64,000 nucleotides of DNA from Vibrio harveyi NBRC 15634 = ATCC 14126 = KCTC 12724 (lineage in GTDB: Bacteria; Pseudomonadota; Gammaproteobacteria; Enterobacterales; Vibrionaceae). The stretch's first letter is position 1, and each line of letters opens with the position of its first letter. Location: contig NZ_BCUF01000033.1 in the NCBI RefSeq assembly GCF_001591145.1, forward strand, positions 1 to 64,000, written 5' to 3'. This document shows positions 18,189 to 26,223 of the stretch, in pieces. The position numbers and the translations under genes are program-made. The notes beneath the pieces are model-generated. The model did no database searches. It worked only from the letters and a program-made list of their open reading frames with translations, and was not told the origin of the DNA.

Positions 18189-18207
18189 GATAATGATAAT
18201 TATTATC
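18189..18207 (-). promoter_or_regulatory. Fur box controlling the fagA-like gene and fumC
   Basis: GATAATGATAATTATTATC differs from the classical 19-mer GATAATGATAATCATTATC at one position. It lies 19 to 37 bases upstream of the fagA-like start codon, overlapping the expected promoter, and should mediate iron-dependent repression of the operon. Confidence 0.85.
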
Positions 18208-18255
18208 AATTAATTGTCGATTAGCAACCACGGCTTTTTTAAGGAAATAACACAA

Positions 18256-18289
18256 CAAAAAAAGCCGATACTCGGACTCAGTATCGGCT
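18256..18289 (-). terminator. Terminator of the 161-residue protein gene
   Basis: A 10-bp stem AGCCGATACT / AGTATCGGCT with a 7-base loop, followed on the minus strand by seven T residues. Confidence 0.88.
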
Positions 18290-18385
18290 GAAGTGGGAGA
18301 GCTCAATCCCTACAATCAAGCTCGGTATTCTTCCGTGAGATAAGGTCGGCTCAAATGCGTCTTCAAGCCTTATGGAGCAGGTAAC

Positions 18386-18871
18386 TTATTTGTCCGTAAA
18401 CAGGGTTTCGTATTTCACAAACGCCGTTTGCGTTTCTCCGTAGTAGAGCGTGCCTTCAGATTGAATCGCAACACGTAGCCAACTCTCGGCTGATGCAGGC
18501 TTAGGCAAAGTGATGGTCCAGTTTTGTCTGGCTTGATCCGCTGGCTTCATGTCAATTGGTTGTGCGTTTTGCTCTTGGCTATCCACGACTGAAAGCTTCA
18601 CTCCTTCCAGTGGGTAAGCCGCATGTAAAGACAACTCTAGGCTATCTTGAGTCAGCTTTTCTGAGCGAAACTTCACTTTAAAGTCACCATTCTCCATATC
18701 ACACAAGCCACTGGTATAACGGCAATTCGACTTGCTGGCCAGTTTGTAGCTTTCCCCTTCTTTAGCGGCATGAGGCTTTTCACTCAGAGCCATGTCTGTA
18801 CCGAAATAAGCGATTAAAGACAGAATTGGGGCGATCAACAGAGCGATAATAAAGTGCTTGTTTTTGAACAT
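18386..18871 (-). CDS. Membrane-anchored periplasmic protein, unknown function
   Basis: A 161-residue protein with one N-terminal membrane helix (about 6-28, FIIALLIAPILSLIAYFG) and a remaining part that should face the periplasm. The domain is beta-rich and holds a close cysteine pair (NCRYTSGLC) that could form a disulphide. I recognise no family. It lies downstream of actP but is separated from it by a terminator, so it may be transcribed separately. Its place beside an acetate symporter may be coincidence. Confidence 0.75.
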   Translation of the reverse strand: MFKNKHFIIALLIAPILSLIAYFGTDMALSEKPHAAKEGESYKLASKSNCRYTSGLCDMENGDFKVKFRSEKLTQDSLELSLHAAYPLEGVKLSVVDSQEQNAQPIDMKPADQARQNWTITLPKPASAESWLRVAIQSEGTLYYGETQTAFVKYETLFTDK

Positions 18872-18920
18872 GTTGGCTTCCTTGCTACAACTTCATAAGG
18901 TTAAATTAACCTAATCTAGC

Positions 18921-18948
18921 GAATAAAAAAGCCCCAAGCGGGGCTTTT
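18921..18948 (-). terminator. Terminator of the actP operon
   Basis: A 9-bp stem AAAAGCCCC / GGGGCTTTT with loop AAGC and a T run on the minus strand, directly after the symporter gene. Confidence 0.85.
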
Positions 18949-18965
18949 GTGGTTTGCGTTATATT

Positions 18966-20693
18966 TTAGTGGTCTACCGCACCGCCAGCGCCTGCTGGTA
19001 CACGTACGTGCTCGACTAGGTCTTTTACTTCTTGTGGTGTTTCTGCCGTAACTTTCGATACTGCAAATGCCACGACAAAGTTGAACACAGCACCAATTGC
19101 ACCAAATGCGTTTGGTTCGATGCCTAGGAACCAGTTCTGACCCCAGCTTTGTAGGTACGTCCAGTCAGCAACAAATAGGATGCCTTTGTGCTGGAATACG
19201 TAGAATAGCGTGATACTGATACCTGCAATCATACCCGCGATTGCGCCTTCTTTGTTGATGCTCTTACTGAAGATACCCATCATCAACGCAGGGAAGATGG
19301 AGGATGCCGCCAGACCGAAGGCGAGCGCTACCGTACCGGCTGCAAACCCTGGCGGATTCAAGCCTAAGTAACCGGCGACTGCGATGGCGACTGCCATGGA
19401 GATTCGGCTCGCGAGCAGCTCTTTCTTCTCGGATATGTTCGGATTTATCACGCCTTTGATTAAGTCATGAGATATTGCGGACGAAATCGCCAGTAGTAGA
19501 CCTGCAGCCGTCGATAGTGCTGCTGCCAGACCACCTGCTGCGACAAGTGCGATAACCCAGTTAGGTAGCTTAGCAATCTCTGGGTTTGCTAGTACCATGA
19601 TGTCACGGTCAACTTTCAGCTCGTTGGTTGCTGGGTTCGATGTGTACTCAATCAGACCGTCGCCGTTCTTATCATCAAAGCCTAGTAGACCTGTTTTCTC
19701 CCAGTTCTTGAACCAGTCAGGACGCTCATCATAAGCAAGGTGCTGACCCGGAGCTGGGTTAACGGTATCCATTAGGTTTAGACGCGCCATTGCAGATACC
19801 GCAGGTGCTGTTGTGTAAAGGATAGCGATGAAAACTAGTGCCCAACCTGCTGATGTACGTGCATCACGAACCTTAGGTACGGTAAAGAAACGGATGATTA
19901 CGTGTGGCAGACCCGCCGTACCGATCATCAATGACATGGTGTACACGAACATGTTTAGTGTGTCGCCACGGACTTGGGTGGTGTATTCACTAAAGCCGAG
20001 CTCGGTGACCACTTGGTCGAGCCGATCGAGTAGATAAACATCGGTGCCTTGGATAGTACTACCCAGACCGATCTGTGGTAGTGGGTTACCTGTTAGTTGC
20101 AGAGAGATAAAGATTGCAGGAATAGTGTAAGCAAGAATGAGTACGCAATATTGAGCAATCTGCGTGTAGGTAATGCCTTTCATGCCACCCATAACGGCGT
20201 ACATGAATACGATACACATACCGATCAGTAGACCTGTTGAGTAATCCACTTCTAGGAAACGACCGAACGCCACGCCCACGCCTTTCATCTGACCGATAAC
20301 GTAAGTTACTGATGCGATGATAAGACACACAACCGCTACGATACGTGCTGCGTTAGAGTAGAAACGCTCACCTACGAATTCTGGCACGGTAAACTTACCG
20401 AACTTACGTAGGTATGGCGCAAGCAAAAGTGCAAGCAGTACGTAACCGCCTGTCCACCCCATCAGGAATACCGAGCCGCCGTAGCCCATGAAGGCAATCA
20501 AGCCTGCCATTGAGATGAACGATGCTGCTGACATCCAGTCTGCTGCGGTTGCCATGCCGTTAGCGATAGGGTTGACACCGCCGCCTGCTACATAGAATTC
20601 TTTAGTTGAGCCCGCACGAGCCCAAATCGCAATACCGATGTAGAGGACGAATGTCGCGCCAACCACCAGATAGGTAATAGTTTTCAAATCCAT
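18966..20693 (-). CDS. actP: Sodium:solute symporter, ActP-type acetate permease
   Basis: A 575-residue SLC5-family symporter with about 13 membrane helices (MDLKTITYLVVGATFVLYIGI...), including the family core AAADWMSAASFISMAGL. Together with the DUF4212 subunit encoded just upstream it matches the Vibrio type of symporter and is the likely acetate uptake system regulated by CrbS-CrbR. An insert around 320-390 (AYDERPDWFKNWEKTGLLGFDDKNGDGLIEY...) resembles an EF-hand-like Asp-rich loop (DDKNGDG), absent from E. coli ActP as I recall. AAGGAG precedes the start. Substrate assignment is by family and context. Confidence 0.88.
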   Translation of the reverse strand: MDLKTITYLVVGATFVLYIGIAIWARAGSTKEFYVAGGGVNPIANGMATAADWMSAASFISMAGLIAFMGYGGSVFLMGWTGGYVLLALLLAPYLRKFGKFTVPEFVGERFYSNAARIVAVVCLIIASVTYVIGQMKGVGVAFGRFLEVDYSTGLLIGMCIVFMYAVMGGMKGITYTQIAQYCVLILAYTIPAIFISLQLTGNPLPQIGLGSTIQGTDVYLLDRLDQVVTELGFSEYTTQVRGDTLNMFVYTMSLMIGTAGLPHVIIRFFTVPKVRDARTSAGWALVFIAILYTTAPAVSAMARLNLMDTVNPAPGQHLAYDERPDWFKNWEKTGLLGFDDKNGDGLIEYTSNPATNELKVDRDIMVLANPEIAKLPNWVIALVAAGGLAAALSTAAGLLLAISSAISHDLIKGVINPNISEKKELLASRISMAVAIAVAGYLGLNPPGFAAGTVALAFGLAASSIFPALMMGIFSKSINKEGAIAGMIAGISITLFYVFQHKGILFVADWTYLQSWGQNWFLGIEPNAFGAIGAVFNFVVAFAVSKVTAETPQEVKDLVEHVRVPAGAGGAVDH

Positions 20694-20705
20694 CTGAGTT
20701 ACTCC

Positions 20706-20969
20706 TTACTCATCTACGCCGAATTCACGGTCGATTTGGCGCATTTTCCACGCGTAGTAGAAAATAATACCTAGGAAGGCATAGATGGAGCCTTGTTGAG
20801 CAAACCAGAATCCTAGTTTGTATCCACCTAATTGAAATTGATTAAGTACGTCGACAAATAAAATGCCGCAGCCGAAAGACACTACGAACCAGATGACCAT
20901 CAGGGTAATCATGAGCTTCACGTTCTTGTCCCAGTAGGCTTTGGCTCTTTCTTCGCTTTCAAATGCCAT
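20706..20969 (-). CDS. DUF4212 small subunit of the sodium:solute symporter
   Basis: An 87-residue membrane protein with two helices (about 17-40 and 52-75). Proteins of this family are encoded directly in front of the paired symporter, here only 12 bases away, and take the place of YjcH in E. coli. The start MAFESEERAKAYWDKN at 20969 has AAGGAG upstream; the frame extends 28 residues further without similarity. It should be the first gene of the acetate-uptake operon. Confidence 0.9.
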   Translation of the reverse strand: MAFESEERAKAYWDKNVKLMITLMVIWFVVSFGCGILFVDVLNQFQLGGYKLGFWFAQQGSIYAFLGIIFYYAWKMRQIDREFGVDE

Positions 20970-21078
20970 TGCCGTCTCCTTACGATTGGTATTGTTGTTA
21001 AAAAAATGTTTCAACATGTACATTAGCAAGGCACTAGCAAGAACTCTTTTCAACTTTAGTCGGGATGCTAAAAAGCAA

Positions 21079-21101
21079 AAACGCCCGTTTTTAGGGCGTT
21101 T
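21079..21101 (-). terminator. Terminator of the marC-like gene
   Basis: An 8-bp stem AAACGCCC / GGGCGTTT with a 7-base loop, followed on the minus strand by TTGCTTTTT. It isolates the marC-like gene from the actP operon. Confidence 0.75.
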
Positions 21102-21169
21102 GAGAGGAGGTGGGAATAAAAGTGTGATGTTAATTTGATGTTAAATTAGCCAAAGGTCTAAGAGTTTTA

Positions 21170-21796
21170 TCAATTAACATAGAAATCTTTTATACCAAGC
21201 AGCAAATTATTCAGTGCAACAGCAGCAAGGATAAGCCCCATTACGCGGCTGATGATGGCTGCGCCTACGTTACCAATCACTTTTTGAATCGTGTTTGCAC
21301 CCAGCAACAAGAATAGGGTAACCAGAAGTACCGCGATCATGACGCCTGCGGTCATCGCTTGGTCGATGAAAGAGTAGCGGTTGTTATCGGTGAGCATCAC
21401 TATGGCCATCATGGCACCCGGCGACGCAATCGAAGGAATCGCAAGAGGGTAAACAGCTAAGTCAGCGAGATCGGAGTGGCTGACTTCTTCACCCAGTTTT
21501 TGTTCTTGTTCTGGCTTGCTCTCACCAAAAATCATCGACAATGCAAACAGCAATAACACTAAGCCACCAGCGGCTTGGAACGCGGGTAATGGGATTTGCA
21601 TTGCTTCCAGCAACAACTGACCGGCAATAAGAAAGAACAGCAACACACCCATTGAAATAGCGATCGCTTTTAACGCGACGAGACGACGCTGTTTTGCCGT
21701 AAGGTGCTGAGTTTGTGATAGATAAACGGGTACTGAACCAATCGGGTCGATGACGGCCCAGAGTACGACGAATTGAGTGACGAGAATACTTAGCAA
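21170..21796 (-). CDS. MarC family membrane protein
   Basis: A 208-residue inner-membrane protein with six predicted helices and the family features DPIGSVPVYL in the first loop and FGESKP in the middle. Family members (MarC, YchE, YhgN) have no firmly assigned transport activity. It lies downstream of crbR but after a terminator, so it is likely its own unit. No role in acetate use can be claimed from sequence. Confidence 0.9.
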   Translation of the reverse strand: MLSILVTQFVVLWAVIDPIGSVPVYLSQTQHLTAKQRRLVALKAIAISMGVLLFFLIAGQLLLEAMQIPLPAFQAAGGLVLLLFALSMIFGESKPEQEQKLGEEVSHSDLADLAVYPLAIPSIASPGAMMAIVMLTDNNRYSFIDQAMTAGVMIAVLLVTLFLLLGANTIQKVIGNVGAAIISRVMGLILAAVALNNLLLGIKDFYVN

Positions 21797-21834
21797 AGTA
21801 TGACCTCCCAGAGTTAGCGGTTTAACAGAGGGAT

Positions 21835-21857
21835 GAAAAGGCTGTTTGTGACAGCCT
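21835..21857 (-). terminator. Terminator of crbR
   Basis: A 7-bp stem AGGCTGT / ACAGCCT with a 5-base loop, followed on the minus strand by TTTTC. Short but well placed between crbR and the marC-like gene. Confidence 0.65.
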
Positions 21858-21924
21858 GTTTATTTTAACGTCTGTTGTTCTTTTTGCGTCATATAAATGT
21901 GAATTAGATATATTTACTAACACA

Positions 21925-22560
21925 TTACTGCTCGGGTTCCATTTGCTGCAGTAGGATGACGGCTTGAGTTCGGTTTTTCACACCCAGTTTGCGGAAAATT
22001 GCGGTCATGTGGGCTTTGATGGTGGCCTCTGAGACATTGAGCTCGTAAGCGATTTGTTTGTTGAGTAAGCCATCGGAAAGCATGCCCAACACTTTGTATT
22101 GCTGAGGGGTAAGTGCGGCAATTTTTTCTGCCAAGTCATTACAAGCTGCGTTATTGGTGATCAAGCCTTCTGGGAAGTATGGGTCGCCATTAAGGACTTG
22201 GTTAAGGGCATTGACTAGCTCACGCATGTCGCTCGATTTTGGAATAAAGCCGAACGCACCGTGGCTTTTCACTTGTGTGACCACGCTTGCTTCTTCGCTG
22301 GCAGATACCACCACCACTGGGATATCTGGGTATTCAGCACGAAGGTGAATCAACCCCGACATGCCATTTGCGCCTGGCATCTTGAGATCTAACAACACCA
22401 AATCTGGCTCTTCTTCTTTTTCCAGCAACGCGAGTAGAGCATCCAGCGTATCCGCTTCGAGAAGGTTAGCACCACTCACAGCCATGTGTACCGATTGGAA
22501 CAAGGCATTGCGGAACAGCGGGTGATCATCAGCGATGATAATGGTGTAGGTCGAATCCAT
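21925..22560 (-). CDS. crbR: CrbR: LuxR/NarL-type response regulator
   Basis: A 211-residue transcription factor. The receiver holds the acidic pair in IIADDHPLF (11-12), phospho-acceptor Asp58 (LLDLKMPG), VVVSASEE and the conserved lysine (IPKSS). The C-terminal LuxR-type helix-turn-helix starts LTPQQYKVLGMLSDGLLNK and continues ATIKAHMTAIFRKLGV. In Vibrio the partner of CrbS is a regulator of this class near actP, and this gene's position supports that identity. The start at 22560 is the first ATG; a GTG four codons upstream is possible. A 10-bp inverted repeat lies 37 bases upstream. Confidence 0.88.
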   Translation of the reverse strand: MDSTYTIIIADDHPLFRNALFQSVHMAVSGANLLEADTLDALLALLEKEEEPDLVLLDLKMPGANGMSGLIHLRAEYPDIPVVVVSASEEASVVTQVKSHGAFGFIPKSSDMRELVNALNQVLNGDPYFPEGLITNNAACNDLAEKIAALTPQQYKVLGMLSDGLLNKQIAYELNVSEATIKAHMTAIFRKLGVKNRTQAVILLQQMEPEQ

Positions 22561-22596
22561 GACGTTAAACACTTTTGACTATTTCGTTAATGGAAT

Positions 22597-22626
22597 TATT
22601 GTCCACCTTTAAGAATGTGGACAATA
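22597..22626. repeat. Perfect 10-bp inverted repeat upstream of crbR
   Basis: TATTGTCCAC (22597-22606) and GTGGACAATA (22617-22626) are exact inverse complements separated by 10 bases. Centre spacing of two helical turns suits a dimeric regulator; as RNA it would make a stable leader hairpin. It is not a terminator, because no T run follows. Confidence 0.6.
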
Positions 22627-22714
22627 TTTATCCGCTAAAAGTCTGAACTAAATCGACTTTTATTAGAAAAATTGCATATAAACGCAACTTTCTCAGTTTT
22701 ATTGAGACAACAAA

Positions 22715-22742
22715 AAACGCCAGTGAATAATCACTGGCGTTT
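22715..22742 (-). terminator. Terminator of dsbD
   Basis: A perfect 12-bp stem AAACGCCAGTGA / TCACTGGCGTTT with loop ATAA, followed by TTTG on the minus strand. Confidence 0.85.
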
Positions 22743-22755
22743 GAATGATTCATCA

Positions 22756-24576
22756 TCAGAATCGGTTGATGTGCTCTAAGAAAGGCTCGGCTTGCATAAA
22801 GCCCGTCAAACGAGCGTTTGAAACATGTTCGCCATTGGCATCCCAGAACTCAATCGTTGGTAAACCCAGTACATTCATATGTTTAAGCAGCTCGATGTCC
22901 TGAATTTGGTTCTTGGTCACGTCCGCCTGCAGAAGAACGAAGTCTTGTAGTTTGGCTTCGACGCTTGGGTCATGGAAGGTGTACTTCTCGAACTCTTTAC
23001 ATGCTACGCACCAGTCGGCGTAGAAATCCAGCATCACTGGTTTACCTACTTGTTTCGCCTGAGCAAGTGCAGCCTCAAGCTCAGCCACGTTAGCAATACG
23101 AGTAAAACTCACTGTTGCTTGCTGAGTTTGTGTAGTGGTGTTGCCACCAAACCAATAGTTCAATGCTGGTTGAGCAGAAGCAAACAAACCAAGCACAGCA
23201 ATGATGCCTACTGCGCTTTGCTTCCAACCGCCAAATTCTAGGCTGTTTTTGATGTGGTATAGCCAACCAAAAGCCGCGATACCCAGTGCTGACCACAATG
23301 CCGTAGCCCACATTTCTGGCAAGATGCGCTCAAGTAGGAAGATAGGAGCAGCCAGTAGAATGAAGCCGAACAGAGTCTTAACGCGATCCATCCAACCTCC
23401 TGCTTTTGGCAGAAGTTTGTTGCCGAATACTGCAACAAGAATGAGTGGAATACCCATACCCATTGCTAGTGCATAGAGCGCGATACCACCTGTCAGTAAG
23501 TCACCGCTTTGTGCAACGTAAAGTAGCGCACCAGACAGAGGAGCCGTGGTGCATGGGGAGCACACCAGACCAGAAATCGCACCCATGGCGAATACACCTG
23601 CGCTGCTACCACCTTGTTGTTTGTTGCTGAGGTTGTTTAACCACGTTTGTACGCCGCTTGGCAGTTGCAGGTTATAAACGCCAAACATAGACAATGCGAG
23701 TGTCACGAACAGCACACTCAAACCAATCAACACATAAGGGTGTTGCATCGCTGCTTGGAATTGCATGCCCGCAGACGCCACCACAAGGCCCAGTAGGGTA
23801 TAAGTCAGCGCCATGCCTTGCACGTAGACAAACGACAAACCTAGCGCGCGACTTTGGCTTAGTTTGCCGCTGCCAAGCACGATGCTGGTCAGAATTGGGT
23901 ACATCGGTAGAACACATGGCGTAAATGCTAAGCCCACACCAAGCGCCAAGAACAGAAGTGGCGTCCACCAGTTATCAGCTAGGTTTGCGGCAAGGCTATC
24001 TTGCTGTGTTACTGGAGCCGATGATGTGTCGCTAGAACTAGATGATTGCGCCGCTGGTGGCGTTGCTGTTGGCGCTTGTTCTGCTTTTGGTGCAGTCGTC
24101 GCCGCTGTTGAATCTGAGTTCGATGAAGTAAACGCGCTGATAGGAATCACGCGAGTTTCTGGTGGGTAACAGAAGCCTGCTTTCGCACAACCTTGGTATT
24201 GTACTACCACGCGTGCTCCGTCTTGCCAGTCGTGCATTGGGACGTTAACGAACAGAGGCTGAGTGTAGATATGTACGTCACCAAAGAATTCATCTTTATG
24301 CGGCGTTCCATCTTCCATTTGCAGTTCGCCTAACGACACCTTCTCGCCCGCTACCGACAAACGTTCTTGATACAGGTAGTAACCATCACGTACTTGCCAG
24401 TCCAGCATCAGTTTGCCGTCTTGTTGGTAGTAGTTGAATGGGAAAGCCTGATCGACAGACACAAAGGTATCGTTGCTGCTGCCAAAGGTGTTTTGGGTGT
24501 CTTTGCCAAACAGCGCAAAAGAAGGCGCAGAAAAGGTAATAAGCCCTAAGAGTAAGACGGAGAGTAATGCACGCAT
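22756..24576 (-). CDS. dsbD: Thiol:disulfide interchange protein DsbD
   Basis: Carries electrons from cytoplasmic thioredoxin across the inner membrane to keep periplasmic DsbC and cytochrome-maturation proteins reduced. The 606-residue protein has a signal peptide (1-21), an N-terminal domain with the CAKAGFC cysteine pair, a Ser/Ala/Thr-rich linker (about 150-190), eight membrane helices with cysteines in FTPCVLPMYPI and VCSPCTTAPLSGA, and a C-terminal thioredoxin domain with CVAC (523-526). All three redox pairs are intact. Confidence 0.97.
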   Translation of the reverse strand: MRALLSVLLLGLITFSAPSFALFGKDTQNTFGSSNDTFVSVDQAFPFNYYQQDGKLMLDWQVRDGYYLYQERLSVAGEKVSLGELQMEDGTPHKDEFFGDVHIYTQPLFVNVPMHDWQDGARVVVQYQGCAKAGFCYPPETRVIPISAFTSSNSDSTAATTAPKAEQAPTATPPAAQSSSSSDTSSAPVTQQDSLAANLADNWWTPLLFLALGVGLAFTPCVLPMYPILTSIVLGSGKLSQSRALGLSFVYVQGMALTYTLLGLVVASAGMQFQAAMQHPYVLIGLSVLFVTLALSMFGVYNLQLPSGVQTWLNNLSNKQQGGSSAGVFAMGAISGLVCSPCTTAPLSGALLYVAQSGDLLTGGIALYALAMGMGIPLILVAVFGNKLLPKAGGWMDRVKTLFGFILLAAPIFLLERILPEMWATALWSALGIAAFGWLYHIKNSLEFGGWKQSAVGIIAVLGLFASAQPALNYWFGGNTTTQTQQATVSFTRIANVAELEAALAQAKQVGKPVMLDFYADWCVACKEFEKYTFHDPSVEAKLQDFVLLQADVTKNQIQDIELLKHMNVLGLPTIEFWDANGEHVSNARLTGFMQAEPFLEHINRF

Positions 24577-24701
24577 AAAAGGTTCAATTCATCTTAGATA
24601 ATTGCCGTTAGTGTAACTCAATCAGACCTGCTGACTAGCCAATAAGTTTCATGGAAGTGAAGATTTGTTAAGCGCTCTCCAATGCGACAGGCAATAAAAA
24701 A

Positions 24702-24717
24702 GGGAGCCGAAGCTCCC
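24702..24717 (-). terminator. Terminator of dcuA
   Basis: A 6-bp GC-rich stem GGGAGC / GCTCCC with loop CGAA, followed by TTTTTTATTG on the minus strand. Confidence 0.8.
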
Positions 24718-24737
24718 CGAGTAAGACTCTGTTTCTA

Positions 24738-26045
24738 CTAGATCAGCAGACCACCGAATGCGAAGCCAAGTGCTACCGCAGAAGCGATGGTTACCACACC
24801 AGGTACAAAGAATGGGTGGTTGAATACGTATTTACCGATACGAGTTGAACCCGTGTCGTCCATCTCAACTGCCGCAAGCAGCGTTGGATAGGTTGGTAGT
24901 ACGAATAATGCACTTACTGCTGCGAAAGACGCAACTGCGGTAAGTGGTGCCACACCGATTGCTAGTGCTGCTGGCATAAGCGCAACGGTAGTTGCACCTT
25001 GCGAGTAAAGCAGCATTGAAGCAAAGAATAGAACAAGTGCTAGCATCCATGGGTAGTCTGCTAGTAGCGCACCAGCCACTTCTTTGATGCCGTCAACGTG
25101 CGCGTTAACGAACGTAGAACCTAGCCATGCTACACCAAGAACACACACACACGCTGTCATACCAGAGCGGAATGTCGCTGCTGCTGGGATTTTGCCAGCA
25201 TCGATTTTGCAGCTCATTACGATAGCTGCCGCAGCTGCGAGCATTACTGTCATGATTGCTTCGTTACGACCTAGAGCAGGGTTCTCGATAAGGCCAACAG
25301 AGCCAGAGATTGCTGCTGCGTAACACACTACGAATGCGATAGCGCCTAGGAAGATGAAAGTTGCTTTCTTCGCTGTTGGCAGGATTTCGCGCTTAGATTC
25401 TGTGTTTAGCTTGATCAAGCCTTTTGCTAGACGGTCTTGGTATTCAGGATCGTCTTTAAGCTCGCTACCCATGAAGTTCGCTACGAATGCACCGATCATA
25501 CAAGCGATGAACGTTGTTGGGATACAGATCGCTAGTAGCGTCAAGTAGTCAACGCCGAATGGGTGAAGCATTGCTGCGAACGCTACAACTGCCGCTGAGA
25601 TTGGCGATGCTGTGATAGCGATTTGCGATGCAACTACCGCGATAGACAGTGGACGAGAAGGGCGAACGCCTTGACCTTTTGCTACTTCTGCAATTACAGG
25701 TAGAGTAGAGAAAGCGGTATGACCTGTACCCGCCATTAGTGTCATTAGGAATGTCACGATAGGCGCGTAAAAAGTGATGCGTTCGGGATGTTTACGCAAA
25801 AAGTCTTCTGCAACTTGAACCATCCAGTCCAAACCACCTGCAACTTGCATTGCTGCGATAGCGGTAATTACAGACATGATGATCAGGATTACGTCGACAG
25901 GGATGTAAGCTTGGCTTGTCGGTACACCTAGGATTAAAGACAATGCAATTACCCCAGCACCACCGGCAAAACCAATGCCGATACCACCGATTCTTGCCCC
26001 CAAATAGATGAAGAGCAGAACCACGAAGAGTTCGACCATTACCAT
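24738..26045 (-). CDS. dcuA: Anaerobic C4-dicarboxylate transporter DcuA
   Basis: Exchanges aspartate, fumarate and succinate across the inner membrane. The 435-residue protein has 10 or more helices and the Dcu family core TFLMTLMAGTGHTAFSTLPV. It lies downstream of aspA as in E. coli aspA-dcuA: aspartate comes in, AspA makes fumarate, fumarate reductase (frdABCD at 44808) reduces it, and succinate leaves. The ATG at 26045 has GAGG at good spacing; the second ATG at 26039 is less well placed. A terminator and a long inverted repeat separate it from aspA, so it may have separate control. Confidence 0.93.
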   Translation of the reverse strand: MVMVELFVVLLFIYLGARIGGIGIGFAGGAGVIALSLILGVPTSQAYIPVDVILIIMSVITAIAAMQVAGGLDWMVQVAEDFLRKHPERITFYAPIVTFLMTLMAGTGHTAFSTLPVIAEVAKGQGVRPSRPLSIAVVASQIAITASPISAAVVAFAAMLHPFGVDYLTLLAICIPTTFIACMIGAFVANFMGSELKDDPEYQDRLAKGLIKLNTESKREILPTAKKATFIFLGAIAFVVCYAAAISGSVGLIENPALGRNEAIMTVMLAAAAAIVMSCKIDAGKIPAAATFRSGMTACVCVLGVAWLGSTFVNAHVDGIKEVAGALLADYPWMLALVLFFASMLLYSQGATTVALMPAALAIGVAPLTAVASFAAVSALFVLPTYPTLLAAVEMDDTGSTRIGKYVFNHPFFVPGVVTIASAVALGFAFGGLLI

Positions 26046-26073
26046 ATTGATACCTCTTTTAGTTTTTTAATGA

Positions 26074-26125
26074 TTCTGATTTTTTGAGCACTCAGGAACA
26101 GGAGTAAGTGTTCAGAAAATCAGAA
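26074..26125. repeat. Long inverted repeat in the dcuA leader
   Basis: TTCTGATTTTTTGAGCACT (26074-26092) and AGTGTTCAGAAAATCAGAA (26107-26125) form a 19-bp stem around a 14-base loop. As plus-strand RNA all 19 positions pair, two as G-U; as the dcuA transcript two positions become A-C mismatches. It starts 29 bases upstream of the dcuA start codon, has no T run and is unlike the simple terminator upstream of it. Confidence 0.7.
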
Positions 26126-26188
26126 CCTGATCGGCTTACGGCAATAAAAAGCGCATAAAAAATGTGGTTAACCGTATCAGAGCCTAAA

Positions 26189-26213
26189 AAAGGGCCCCGT
26201 TAGGGACCCCTTT
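26189..26213 (-). terminator. Terminator of aspA
   Basis: Stem AAAGGG(G)TCCC / GGGGCCCTTT with one bulge, followed on the minus strand by TTTAGG. It lies ten bases after the aspA stop codon and probably reduces read-through into dcuA. Confidence 0.7.
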
Positions 26214-26223
26214 ACATATACGA

